A stretch of DNA of 64,000 nt from Luteococcus sanguinis. Its GTDB lineage: Bacteria > Actinomycetota > Actinomycetes > Propionibacteriales > Propionibacteriaceae. Location of the stretch: contig NZ_BAAAKI010000004.1 in assembly GCF_039527675.1 (NCBI RefSeq), positions 186,001 to 250,000 of the forward strand. Reading direction: 5' to 3'. The position numbers and the translations under genes are program-made. Positions 24,674 through 33,225 of the stretch are shown here, one piece after another; positions within the stretch are counted from its first letter, which is position 1, and each line of letters begins with the position of its first letter. Under the pieces are notes generated by a model. That model did not search any database. It had not been told where the DNA came from and was given only the letters and a program-made list of their open reading frames with translations.

Positions 24674-26178
24674 TCAGGAGCGTGCGTCACCCCATATCCG
24701 CACCAGCTGCTGTTCGACACCCGGCGCCGCCACCAGCAAACCACCGGTGCTCGGAAACAACTGGCGGGACCCGTCCTGGGCCAGCACCACCGCGCCCGCC
24801 TCGTGGCTGATCAGCGACCCGGCGAGGTGGTCGATCGGGTTGAAGCGGTGAACGAGCGCACCTGCGGCCCAACCGAGGCCCACCGCGGCCATCGCGAGGG
24901 TCCCAGAACCCAGCACGCGGGTGGTGGCGTGCTCGTCCGCCAGTCCACTGACGAAGGAGCCCATCCCCTCCCAGGGGCGGTGTGCGTCGAGTTCGGTCAG
25001 CACCGTTCGCCCGGCGAGCCCGTCGGCGCGACGGACCTCCGCCGGACGTCCGTTGGTGGTGGCGCCCAGACCTTCGGCGGCGAGGTAGACCTGCCCCAAC
25101 CAGGGCTGGCAGACCACCGCGACCAGTGGACGGTCGTCGACAGCCAGCGCCAGGCTCATCGAGGTCCACGGCAGGCGGTTGGCGAGGTTGGTGGTGCCGT
25201 CGACCGGGTCCAGGTACCAGACCGGACGGGCGGCCTCGGGGCGGCCGCCCAACTCCTCGCCCACGACCAGGTGGTCGGGGAAGGACGCGGCGATCACCTC
25301 GCGCACGTGGCGTTCCACCGCCTCGTCCACCTCGGTGACCACGTCCGCGGCGTGCGCCTTGGTGCGGATGGTGCCCAGCGCGCTGGTGCGGGTGAAGCCA
25401 TTGGTCCACTCGGCCAGGTCGCGGGCCACGGCGATCCAGCAGGCGGTCTCTTCGGTGATGCCAGCGCGTCCGGCCAGCTGTGTCGCATCGGTCCAGGCCA
25501 CCGAGAGCGGGGAGATGTCGTGGCGCAGCAGTTCGCGCAGCAGCCGGGGACGGTTGGTCGTGATCGCGTCCACGCCGATCTGCACCAGCCATGCCATGGC
25601 TTCGGCGTCGTCGACGGTCCAGACGGCCAGGCTGCGGCACATCCCGTGCACCGTCTCGGCCAGTTCGGCAGTGGCGAGCACCCATTCGACGTTGATCGTG
25701 TCTGGCCGCAGCCGGTTGAGCAGGTCGGCGTCCAGGGTGCCGCCGGGATGGTTGTAGGCGACGACGGCGCCCTCGTCGGCCTCGCGGATCGCCAGCATCG
25801 CGTCCGTGGCACCGAACCACCGGACGTGGAGTTCGTGGGCATTGGACCGCACCGTCCGCAATGCCACCAGAGCATCTGCAGGGTCGACGGTGTCGACCAG
25901 CACGCCGACGCCCCGGCCGAGTTCGGCGTTGGCCATCGTGACCGTCTGGAGAGACTCGGCCAAGGTCGGGATCCGGCACCCGGGCAGCCCGAGCTCCTGG
26001 ACCTCGTCGAGGGTCATCCGGGCCACTTCGGATGGGCGTCCCCACAGGCGCAATGTCGTCGCGTCGTGCAGGNNNNNNNNNNNNNNNNNNNNNNNNNNNN
26101 NNNNNNNNGGAAGGCCTCGAGGGTGTTCTCCCGGGCAGCCTCGGAATCACCACGGTGCGCTACGACGGAAATGCTCAT
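24674..26178 (-). CDS. Fusion of glycerophosphodiester phosphodiesterase-like and inositol monophosphatase-like domains (contains gap)
   Basis: The start codon at 26178 begins a GDPD N-terminus (SVVAHRGDSEAARENTLEAF); after the N gap the frame resumes at LHDATTLRLWG. The GDPD domain ends with WTVDDAEAMAWLVQIGVDAITTNRP. About 250 residues of inositol monophosphatase follow (GEELGG, DPVDGTTN, NPIDHLAG). The usual GDPD metal/catalytic strand EIK reads VLVDT, so GDPD activity is doubtful. The two sides of the gap are out of frame by the stated N count, and homologous spacing implies about 75 missing bases rather than 36, so this is a gap artefact and not a pseudogene. Its place before dhaKLM suggests polyol-phosphate metabolism. 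Confidence 0.85.
26073..26108. other. Assembly gap (36 N) inside the GDPD domain
   Basis: The run of N interrupts one reading frame. The stated length is not compatible with an uninterrupted gene. Confidence 0.98.
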
Positions 26179-26217
26179 GTCCGCACCCTAGGAGGCGCTG
26201 GTGACGCGGTGGTGAAC

Positions 26218-27510
26218 TCAGCGCTGCTGGTCGACGTCGCGGGTGATCAGTCGCTCCAGACGCAACCACGGGGCACGCTTGTGCCGGTCGAGGCGCAGGT
26301 GGATGCTCTCGCGGGTCATGATCGTGACCACGATCAGGGCGGTGGCAATGGTGACGCAGGTGACGCCGAACCAGATGGTCGCGGGCGGTCCGAAGCGGTC
26401 GCCCAACCAGCCGACCACCGGCGAGATGATCGGCGCCATGCCGGTGATGGCCAGACCCCACAGCGCCATCACGCGACCGCGCATCTGCGGGGCGGTGGCG
26501 GTCTGCAGCAACGAGTTGCCGGTGACCAGGGCGGTGATGGTGAAGAAGCCGACAGGTGCCTGCAGTGCCACGAAGACCAGGAAGTTGGGCGCCAGGGCGG
26601 CAGCGGCGTTGAAGACCGCGTAGCCGGCCATGCCCAGGATGACGTGCCGCAACCGTGGCTGCCCGCGGCGGGCCGACCACAGCGCGGCGGCCAGCGCCCC
26701 GATGCCCATGACGGAACCAATGGACCCGTACTCACCAGCTCCCCGACGGAACCGCTCGGTGGCCATCACGGCGTTCGAGATGTTGTAGTTGAAACCCAGC
26801 CCGCCGACGGCAAGCCCGACGCACAACAGCACCAGCAGGTCGGGGCGTCGTCGGACGTGCTTGAGGCCGCCGACAAAACCGGCATTGCGTCCGCTTGCGG
26901 GCTTCGACGGGTGCAACAGGGAGGTGTCCATCAGTGCCAGTGCCGCGATCATCACGCCGATCGCGAGGACGTTGATGGCGATCACCCAACCGGTCCCTAC
27001 CAGGGCGATCAGGGCCCCACCCAGGCCCGGGCCCAGGAGGCGTGCGGCATTGAAGCTGGCCGAGTTCAGGGAAATGGCATTGGGAAGTTGCTCGACCGGG
27101 ACGATCTCGGCGACGAAGGCCTGTCGCGCTGGCCCATCGAAGGCGAAACCCAGGCCGTCGAGCAGGGAGAGCGCGAGCACGTGCCACAACTCGATGCGTC
27201 CACTGATCGTGAGCAGCGCGAGGGTGGTGAACGCGACCAGGCTGATGGCCCCGGTGGTCATCAGCACCTTGCGCTTGGGGAAACGGTCGGCGACCGTCCC
27301 CGCAAGGGGGGTCAGCAACAGGCCGGGCAGGAAGGTGCAGGCCGTCTGGTACCCGAGGTGTTGGGCGCTGCCGTTCGGCAGTTCCACGAGCACCAGCCAG
27401 GCAAGGGCGGTACGGGCCATCCAGCCGCCGACATTGGCGAGCGTGCCACCGATGAAGTAGGTGCGGTAGTTCGGGTTCGCCAGGCTGGCAAAGGTCGAAC
27501 TGCTCGCCAC
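26218..27510 (-). CDS. MFS exporter
   Basis: This is a 430-residue major facilitator transporter with 12 predicted helices, closest in style to the EntS/MFS_3 group of drug and siderophore exporters. Motif A appears as GTVADRFPKRKVL, and ARLLGPGLGGALI is typical of helix 5. I start at GTG 27510, 8 bases after AAGGAG; ATG codons farther upstream lie inside tandem repeats and would add a nonsense leader. The substrate is unknown. Three 16-bp direct repeats just upstream may be a regulatory target. Confidence 0.85.
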   Translation of the reverse strand: MASSSTFASLANPNYRTYFIGGTLANVGGWMARTALAWLVLVELPNGSAQHLGYQTACTFLPGLLLTPLAGTVADRFPKRKVLMTTGAISLVAFTTLALLTISGRIELWHVLALSLLDGLGFAFDGPARQAFVAEIVPVEQLPNAISLNSASFNAARLLGPGLGGALIALVGTGWVIAINVLAIGVMIAALALMDTSLLHPSKPASGRNAGFVGGLKHVRRRPDLLVLLCVGLAVGGLGFNYNISNAVMATERFRRGAGEYGSIGSVMGIGALAAALWSARRGQPRLRHVILGMAGYAVFNAAAALAPNFLVFVALQAPVGFFTITALVTGNSLLQTATAPQMRGRVMALWGLAITGMAPIISPVVGWLGDRFGPPATIWFGVTCVTIATALIVVTIMTRESIHLRLDRHKRAPWLRLERLITRDVDQQR

Positions 27511-27524
27511 CGCTGCCACTCCTT

Positions 27525-27572
27525 GATTCGCATGATCCTGGATTCGCATGATCCTGGATTCGCATGATCCTG
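27525..27572. repeat. Three exact tandem copies of a 16-bp unit
   Basis: The unit GATTCGCATGATCCTG occurs at 27525-27540, 27541-27556 and 27557-27572 without a mismatch. It lies just upstream of the MFS ribosome binding site. It is more AT-rich than the flanks. Confidence 0.95.
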
Positions 27573-27633
27573 GTCGCCATGGTTCCGCCCGCATGGTCTC
27601 GGAACGGGCCGCCTGCCAACCTAACACCCTCGT

Positions 27634-27660
27634 CTGGGGCCTGGGGCCTGGGGCCTGGGC
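27634..27660. repeat. Tandem 7-bp repeat CTGGGGC
   Basis: Three exact copies and one truncated copy of CTGGGGC lie in the intergenic region before menE. Confidence 0.9.
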
Positions 27661-27688
27661 ACGGCTCCCGGGGCTAGCATCGTGAGCC

Positions 27689-28816
27689 ATGCGCCCCACC
27701 CTGTGCCGTCCTGACGAGGTCGCCACCCTGTTGCCCGCGGTGATCGCCGACGAGATGGTGCTCGCGCCCCTGGCGGACGATGCAGCGCGGGCCGTGGTCC
27801 TTCCCGATGTGGACGTCGAGGGCATCCATGGTGGCGTGATCGTCACCACCTCCGGCTCGTCCGGAAAGCCCAAGGCGGTCGTCCTGTCATCGGATTCCCT
27901 GCGGGCGGCTGCGGCCTCGGCCCGGGAACGCTTCGACGCCTTGGGTCTGGGCCGCATCACGTGGACGAATGCGCTGCCCGACCAGTACGTCGCGGGCCTG
28001 ATGGTGCACGTCCGAGCCTTGCTGGAGGGGACGAGGGTGCGGGTGGCCGCCCCTCGTCTTGGCGGTCTGGAGCCTGACCCGGCCACCGCCAATGCCATCT
28101 CGATCGTTCCCACGCAACTGTTCCGCGCGATGGAGGAGTCAGCAGTGCTGGAGCGGCTGGCCCGCTACGACGTCGTCCTGCTGGGCGGTGCGTCCGTCGA
28201 TCCGGGGCTGTTGGAACGGGCCCGTGGGCAGGGGCTGCGGCTGGTCACCACCTATGGCATGTCGGAAACCTGCGGCGGCTGCGTCTGGGACGGCGAGCCG
28301 CTGCCCGGCGTCGACGTCGAACTGGACGACGACGGACGCATCCACCTCGGCGGCGAGATGGTCTTCAGCGGCTATCGCGGCCGCCCTGACCTCACCGAGG
28401 AGGTGTTGGTCGAAGGACGGGTTCGTACCCAGGATCGCGGCGCATGGCTGGCCGGAGCCGAGCCGCGACGGCTGCGCGTGCTCGGTCGGATGGACGACGT
28501 CATGGTCAGCGGAGCAGTCAACGTCGACCTGGCCGCCGTCCAACGGGCCGTGGATGCACTCGACGGTTCAGCTGTGTGCCCGGGGGTGGTCGTCGCCCTC
28601 CCGGACGCGGAGTGGGGCCAACGCGTCACGCTCGTCGTCACCGAGCACGCCCACGACCTCGACTGGTACCAGGAACGACTCCGAGCCGACCTGTCGGGGG
28701 CGGCGCTCCCGCGTCGTTTGGAACGCCTTGACGTGCTGCCGCTCACCACCTCTGGCAAGATCGACCGGCGGGCCATCGTGGCCGCCCTGACCGATCGACG
28801 CGCTGGGGAGAACTAG
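27689..28816 (+). CDS. menE: o-Succinylbenzoate-CoA ligase
   Basis: This 375-residue adenylate-forming enzyme activates o-succinylbenzoate with CoA in menaquinone synthesis. Motifs are the phosphate loop TTSGSSGKPK, YGMSETCGG (A5) and a C-terminal catalytic Lys in TTSGKIDRRAI. It is shorter than typical acyl-CoA synthetases, as actinobacterial MenE proteins are. It leads a men cluster in the order menE, menA, menC, menD. Confidence 0.93.
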   Translation: MRPTLCRPDEVATLLPAVIADEMVLAPLADDAARAVVLPDVDVEGIHGGVIVTTSGSSGKPKAVVLSSDSLRAAAASARERFDALGLGRITWTNALPDQYVAGLMVHVRALLEGTRVRVAAPRLGGLEPDPATANAISIVPTQLFRAMEESAVLERLARYDVVLLGGASVDPGLLERARGQGLRLVTTYGMSETCGGCVWDGEPLPGVDVELDDDGRIHLGGEMVFSGYRGRPDLTEEVLVEGRVRTQDRGAWLAGAEPRRLRVLGRMDDVMVSGAVNVDLAAVQRAVDALDGSAVCPGVVVALPDAEWGQRVTLVVTEHAHDLDWYQERLRADLSGAALPRRLERLDVLPLTTSGKIDRRAIVAALTDRRAGEN

Positions 28817-28828
28817 GAAGAGGCTTTC

Positions 28829-29704
28829 GTGGCGACAGTTTCCGAGTGGATAGAGGGCGCCCGTCCGCGCACCCTGCCGGCAGCCGGGGCGCCCGTGCTG
28901 GCCGGATCAGCGACGGCCGCTTGGGCTGACAGTCTCAACCTCGGCATGGCGTTGCTCGCCTTCGTCGTCGCGCTCGCCCTGCAGGTGGGCGTCAACTACG
29001 CCAACGACTACTCCGACGGCATACGCGGCACCGACGACGACCGCGTGGGCCCGATGCGGCTGGTCGGTTCGGGGGCCGCCCGTCCTGCCCAGGTGAAGGC
29101 AGCAGCCTTCGTGTCCTTCGGCGTCGGTGCCCTTGCTGGTCTGGGGCTGGTCGTCTGGTCCCAGCACTGGTGGCTGCTGGTGGTCGGCGTGTGCTGCATC
29201 CTCGCTGCCTGGTTCTACACCGGTGGTGAGCACCCCTATGGCTACGCCGGGCTGGGTGAGGTCTTCGTCTTCATCTTCTTCGGCCTGGTCGCGACCTGTG
29301 GCACGCACTACGTGATGACCGATGGCGTTGACCTCGCCGTGCTTCTGGCAGCCGTGTCGATGGGATCGCTGGCCTGCGCGATCCTGGTCGCCAACAACCT
29401 GCGCGACATCGACGGCGACCGGCTGGTCGGCAAGCGGACCCTGGCCACCCGCCTCGGGCACGCCGGCACCCGCCGCTTCTACGTCCTGCTGTGTGCAGTG
29501 GCCGTCGCGTGCGTCGTCGGGTTGGCCGCGCTGACGACCTGGTCGGCGCTGCTCGGGCTTGCCTGCCTCGTCTTCGTCGTCCCCTGTGTGCGGGCCATCC
29601 TCGGCGGCGCGGACGGACGAGGGCTGATCCCGGTGCTGCGCGACACGGGCTTCGCCGAGCTCACCGTGGCCCTCGGCCTGCTGGTCGGCTGCCTGCTCGG
29701 CTGA
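28829..29704 (+). CDS. menA: 1,4-Dihydroxy-2-naphthoate polyprenyltransferase
   Basis: This is a 291-residue integral membrane prenyltransferase with about eight or nine helices. It joins the polyprenyl chain to dihydroxynaphthoate. The Mg-diphosphate motif reads NYANDYSDGIRGTDDDR, and the second Asp motif is NNLRDIDGDRLVGKRTLATRLG. The start is GTG 28829, 12 bases after the menE stop. The polyprenyl donor is probably made by the synthase at 56867. Confidence 0.95.
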   Translation: MATVSEWIEGARPRTLPAAGAPVLAGSATAAWADSLNLGMALLAFVVALALQVGVNYANDYSDGIRGTDDDRVGPMRLVGSGAARPAQVKAAAFVSFGVGALAGLGLVVWSQHWWLLVVGVCCILAAWFYTGGEHPYGYAGLGEVFVFIFFGLVATCGTHYVMTDGVDLAVLLAAVSMGSLACAILVANNLRDIDGDRLVGKRTLATRLGHAGTRRFYVLLCAVAVACVVGLAALTTWSALLGLACLVFVVPCVRAILGGADGRGLIPVLRDTGFAELTVALGLLVGCLLG

Positions 29705-29743
29705 GCACGCATCCACTCCCACCGCGCTGGCTACGCTGTCGGG

Positions 29744-30697
29744 GTGCAACTCCACTGCTGGCAGGTCCCGATGCGGACGCGTTTTCGCGGTATCACCACC
29801 CGTGAGGGGATGCTGGTGCGCGGCGCGGCCGGTTGGGCGGAGTGGAGCCCCTTCACCGAGTACGACGACGCCGAGGCCGCCAACTGGTGGGCAGCCGCCC
29901 GAGAGGCGGCCGAGACCGGGTTCCCGGCGCCCGTCCGAGACCGTGTTGCCGTCAACGTCACCGTCCCGGCCGTCGACTTCGCGCAGGCGCACGCCATCGT
30001 GTCCGCGAGCTCCTGCCGCACCGCGAAGGTCAAGGTCGCCGAGCGTGGCCAGCATCTGTCCGACGACCTGGACCGCATCGAGGCCGTGCGCGACGCGATC
30101 GGACCGAGGGGGCGAATCCGCGTCGATGCCAATGGTGGCTGGGACGTCGAGACTGCCGTCGACGCGCTGAAGCAACTGGGCAGATTCGGCCTTGAGTACG
30201 CCGAACAACCCTGCGCCAGCGTCGAGGAACTGGCCCAGTTGCGCCGGGAACTGGCGCGCCGCGGTATCGACGTCCCGATCGCTGCGGACGAGTCGATCCG
30301 CCGGGCCGCAGACCCGCAGCGCGTCGTGGAACTGGAGGCTGCGGACGTGGCCGTGCTCAAGGTCCAGCCGCTGGGTGGGGTGCGGCGCTGTCTGGAGCTG
30401 GCAGAGCAACTTGGGCTGCCCGTGGTGGTCAGCTCCGCCCTCGAGACCAGCGTCGGGATCCGGATGGGCGTGGCGCTCGCCGCGGCGCTCCCCGAGCTGC
30501 CCCATGCCTGCGGATTGAACACCCTCGCGCTGTTCGCCGATGACGTGGCGGCCGTGCCGCTGGTCGCCACCGACGGGTCGCTGCTGGTGCGAGATGTGCT
30601 CGTGGACGGCGACGCGCTGGCGCGGTTGGCCGCCCCGTCTGATCGGGAACAGTGGTGGACGCAGCGCCTGGCCCGTGTGCGGGAGGTGTGCGCATGA
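29744..30697 (+). CDS. menC: o-Succinylbenzoate synthase
   Basis: This 317-residue enolase-superfamily enzyme dehydrates SHCHC to o-succinylbenzoate. The catalytic Lys is in AKVKVAE, metal ligands are in RVDANGGW, YAEQPC and AADES, and the second Lys in VLKVQPLGG. It starts at GTG 29744 and overlaps menD by 4 bp. Confidence 0.94.
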   Translation: MQLHCWQVPMRTRFRGITTREGMLVRGAAGWAEWSPFTEYDDAEAANWWAAAREAAETGFPAPVRDRVAVNVTVPAVDFAQAHAIVSASSCRTAKVKVAERGQHLSDDLDRIEAVRDAIGPRGRIRVDANGGWDVETAVDALKQLGRFGLEYAEQPCASVEELAQLRRELARRGIDVPIAADESIRRAADPQRVVELEAADVAVLKVQPLGGVRRCLELAEQLGLPVVVSSALETSVGIRMGVALAAALPELPHACGLNTLALFADDVAAVPLVATDGSLLVRDVLVDGDALARLAAPSDREQWWTQRLARVREVCA

Positions 30698-32316
30698 GCT
30701 CGTGGCTCCTCGCGCAGGTCGTCGTCGAACAGTTGCTCGAGGCAGGTGTGCGAGATGTAGTCCTGTCTCCCGGCTCCCGCAGCGCCGCTTTGGCGATCGC
30801 ACTGCGCCGCGCGGACGAACGGGGGGAGCTTCGCCTGCACGTCCGGATCGACGAGCGTAGTGCTGGTTTCATCGCGCTCGGCATCGCCAAGGTGGATGGC
30901 CGTCCGGTGGCGATCGCCACCACATCCGGGACCGCGGTGGGCAACCTGATGCCGGCCGTGATGGAGGCCAACCATGCGGGCGTCCCGCTGGTGGTCCTCT
31001 CGGCAGACCGTCCCGTTTCCATGATCAACTCCGGCGCCAACCAGACCACCGACCAGGCTGGGCTCTTCGGTGCCCAGGTGCGCGCCGCCGCCCGGTTGGC
31101 CAGTAGCAATGGCGAACCAGACGGCTGGCGTTTCCAGCTGCGCCGCGCGCTGGCGCTGGCCGCCGGCACCCGCACCCGCAACCCCGGCCCGGTGCAGGTG
31201 AACCTGGCCTTCGATGTCCCCCTGCTGCCCACGGACGAGAAACCGTCGCCCGCCCAGCCGCTGGCCGTCACGCCCGCGGTCAGCGGGACCTCGCGTCTTG
31301 AGCTGCCCGTGGGTGCGCGCACGGTGGTGCTGGCCGGTGACGCCCCCGTGGCGCTCGGGCGGCGGGCGCGGGTGCTGGCCCAGGCCGCCAACCTGCCGCT
31401 GCTGGCCGAACCGTCCAGCAATGCTCGCTCCGGTGACAGGGCGATCGCGACCTACCGATTGCTGCTCGACAAGGCCGATCTCGGCGGACGGATCGAGCGG
31501 GTCATCGTCTTCGGACGTCCGACCTTGTCGCGGCCGGTGAGCCGATTGTTGGCCCGGCGCGACGTCGAGGTGGTGCTGGTGGCCGACCAAGCCACCTGGG
31601 TCGACCCGGGGTTCAGCGCACGGGCCGTGGTCGACGCCGTCGACCTGGCTCCCGGTGACCCCCACTGGACCAACCAGTGGCTCACCGGCGACCAGACCCT
31701 GCAGATCAAGATTGAGATGGCCCGGCGTGAAATCGATGAGGGCGGACGACTCGACGGGGGACGTCTGGCCGAACTGGTCGTCGACCGGGTGGGTGACGGG
31801 GCGCTGGTGCTGGGTTCATCGAATCCGATCCGGGATGCCGATCTTGCCGCGATCGGCGACGGGGCGCCGCGCGTCTACGCGAACCGCGGGCTGGCCGGCA
31901 TTGACGGCACCATCTCGACCGCCATCGGTGTGCACCTCGGGCTGGGGGAGCCGGTGACTGCCCTGATGGGCGACCTGACCTTCCTGCACGACGTCGGCGG
32001 GCTGTGGCTCGGACGCCTCGAACGCCCTCCGTTGGTGCGCATCGTGGTCGCGAGCGATGCGGGCGGGTCAATCTTCCACACCCTCGAACAAGGGGGTCCG
32101 GAGCATGCGGACGACTTCGAGCGGGTCTTCGGCACTCCCCACGACGTGGACCCTGCCCAGGTGGCAGTGGCCTACGGCTGGCAGGTGGCATCGGTGACGG
32201 ACACCTCCGAGCTCGCCTCGCGCCTGTTGGTCCCCGTCCAGGGCCCCGAGGCCCTGGTGGTGCCCATCTCACGGGACGACCGCCGCGCCTGGGCAGAGCG
32301 CCTGGCCTCCCTCTAG
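30694..32316 (+). CDS. menD: SEPHCHC synthase
   Basis: This 540-residue thiamine-diphosphate enzyme condenses 2-oxoglutarate and isochorismate, the first committed step of menaquinone synthesis. The N-terminal domain reads VLSPGSRSAALAIA and RIDERSAGFIALG (ThDP-activating Glu). The C-terminal ThDP/Mg motif is GDLTFLHDVGG. The start is ATG 30694, inside the menC stop (ATGA). A GNAT gene follows convergently. Confidence 0.95.
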   Translation: MSSWLLAQVVVEQLLEAGVRDVVLSPGSRSAALAIALRRADERGELRLHVRIDERSAGFIALGIAKVDGRPVAIATTSGTAVGNLMPAVMEANHAGVPLVVLSADRPVSMINSGANQTTDQAGLFGAQVRAAARLASSNGEPDGWRFQLRRALALAAGTRTRNPGPVQVNLAFDVPLLPTDEKPSPAQPLAVTPAVSGTSRLELPVGARTVVLAGDAPVALGRRARVLAQAANLPLLAEPSSNARSGDRAIATYRLLLDKADLGGRIERVIVFGRPTLSRPVSRLLARRDVEVVLVADQATWVDPGFSARAVVDAVDLAPGDPHWTNQWLTGDQTLQIKIEMARREIDEGGRLDGGRLAELVVDRVGDGALVLGSSNPIRDADLAAIGDGAPRVYANRGLAGIDGTISTAIGVHLGLGEPVTALMGDLTFLHDVGGLWLGRLERPPLVRIVVASDAGGSIFHTLEQGGPEHADDFERVFGTPHDVDPAQVAVAYGWQVASVTDTSELASRLLVPVQGPEALVVPISRDDRRAWAERLASL

Positions 32317-32361
32317 CCCCACGCTGCCCAGTCGTGCTGCGCCAACCTCGACTCGGCGCCG

Positions 32362-33159
32362 TCAGCGATGCCAGACGGCTGGGGTGGTGGTCGTGATGGG
32401 CACCAGGCCAGCTCGGGCCAGGATGGGGCGCGAGTATTCGGTGCAGTCGGACTGCAGGTAGTTCTTGCCGTGGGCCTTGGCCGAGCGGGCGCGTTCGGCC
32501 GTGATCGCCCGGTACAGACCCTTGCCGCGATGGTGCTCGTCGCAGGCGCCTCCCCACAGGCCCGCGAAGTCGGTGCCGGGGACGAAGTCGACGCGTCCGG
32601 AACACACCACCTCGCCTGACCCATCACGCACCAGCCACATCTCGAACGAATCCGGGTCGGCCTCGAAGCGCGCCACGAGTTCGTCGGCACGGCGCAGGGA
32701 GTCACCCGGGGCATCCCCGAAGACATCTCCGGCGAGCGCCTCGGCCGCGCGCAGCTGCTCCTGGCCGTCCGCACGCTCAAGGCTGTACCCAGCAGGCAGG
32801 CCGGATCCCGCGGCGATCACCGCCTCCATCGTGCCCGCCATCACGGTCTCCTCGTCCTCGAAGACGAAGCCAGCACCCTCCAGCAGACCACGTAGCTCTG
32901 GCAGTGGGTCGTGGCCCCTCGTCTTCCACTCGAAGTGGTCGATCCGTGCGTCGGATGCATAGTGCTGGACGACCCTCGCGACCAGCGGCGCCAGGTCGAG
33001 CCACGTCGGGATCTCCCGATAGGTGACGAAACCGCGCCCGCGCTTGGGGAAGCTGGCGGCGAGCAGCGGGCCGATGCGCACCACCTCGTCCGCGTCGTAC
33101 ACCTCGGCCTCGGCACGCAGTTGCTCGTCATAGCGGCGCAGCAGTTCATCGGGGTTCAT
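32362..33159 (-). CDS. GNAT-family N-acetyltransferase
   Basis: This is a 265-residue protein whose C-terminal half is a GNAT acetyltransferase with a divergent acetyl-CoA loop (CDEHHRGKGLYRAITAERARSAKAHG). The N-terminal 120 residues are helical and could recognise the substrate. I start at ATG 33159 (MNPDELLRRYDEQ); an ORF to 33195 adds 12 unlikely residues. No substrate can be inferred from the neighbours. Confidence 0.8.
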   Translation of the reverse strand: MNPDELLRRYDEQLRAEAEVYDADEVVRIGPLLAASFPKRGRGFVTYREIPTWLDLAPLVARVVQHYASDARIDHFEWKTRGHDPLPELRGLLEGAGFVFEDEETVMAGTMEAVIAAGSGLPAGYSLERADGQEQLRAAEALAGDVFGDAPGDSLRRADELVARFEADPDSFEMWLVRDGSGEVVCSGRVDFVPGTDFAGLWGGACDEHHRGKGLYRAITAERARSAKAHGKNYLQSDCTEYSRPILARAGLVPITTTTPAVWHR

Positions 33160-33225
33160 CCCATGACAGTGTCGCGCCCAACCTCGGTCGCACAAGCGAT
33201 TTTGCGCCAGCCCAAGCCCACGAGC

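Noticed and set aside
24305..26191. 628-codon plus-strand ORF across dhaK and the GDPD fusion
   Set aside because: It is antisense to clear genes, passes through the N gap and has no recognisable domains.
27525..27660. The repeat arrays as a CRISPR locus
   Set aside because: The units are tandem without spacers, and no cas genes are present. The TM0106-type nuclease at 33226 is not a cas gene by context.
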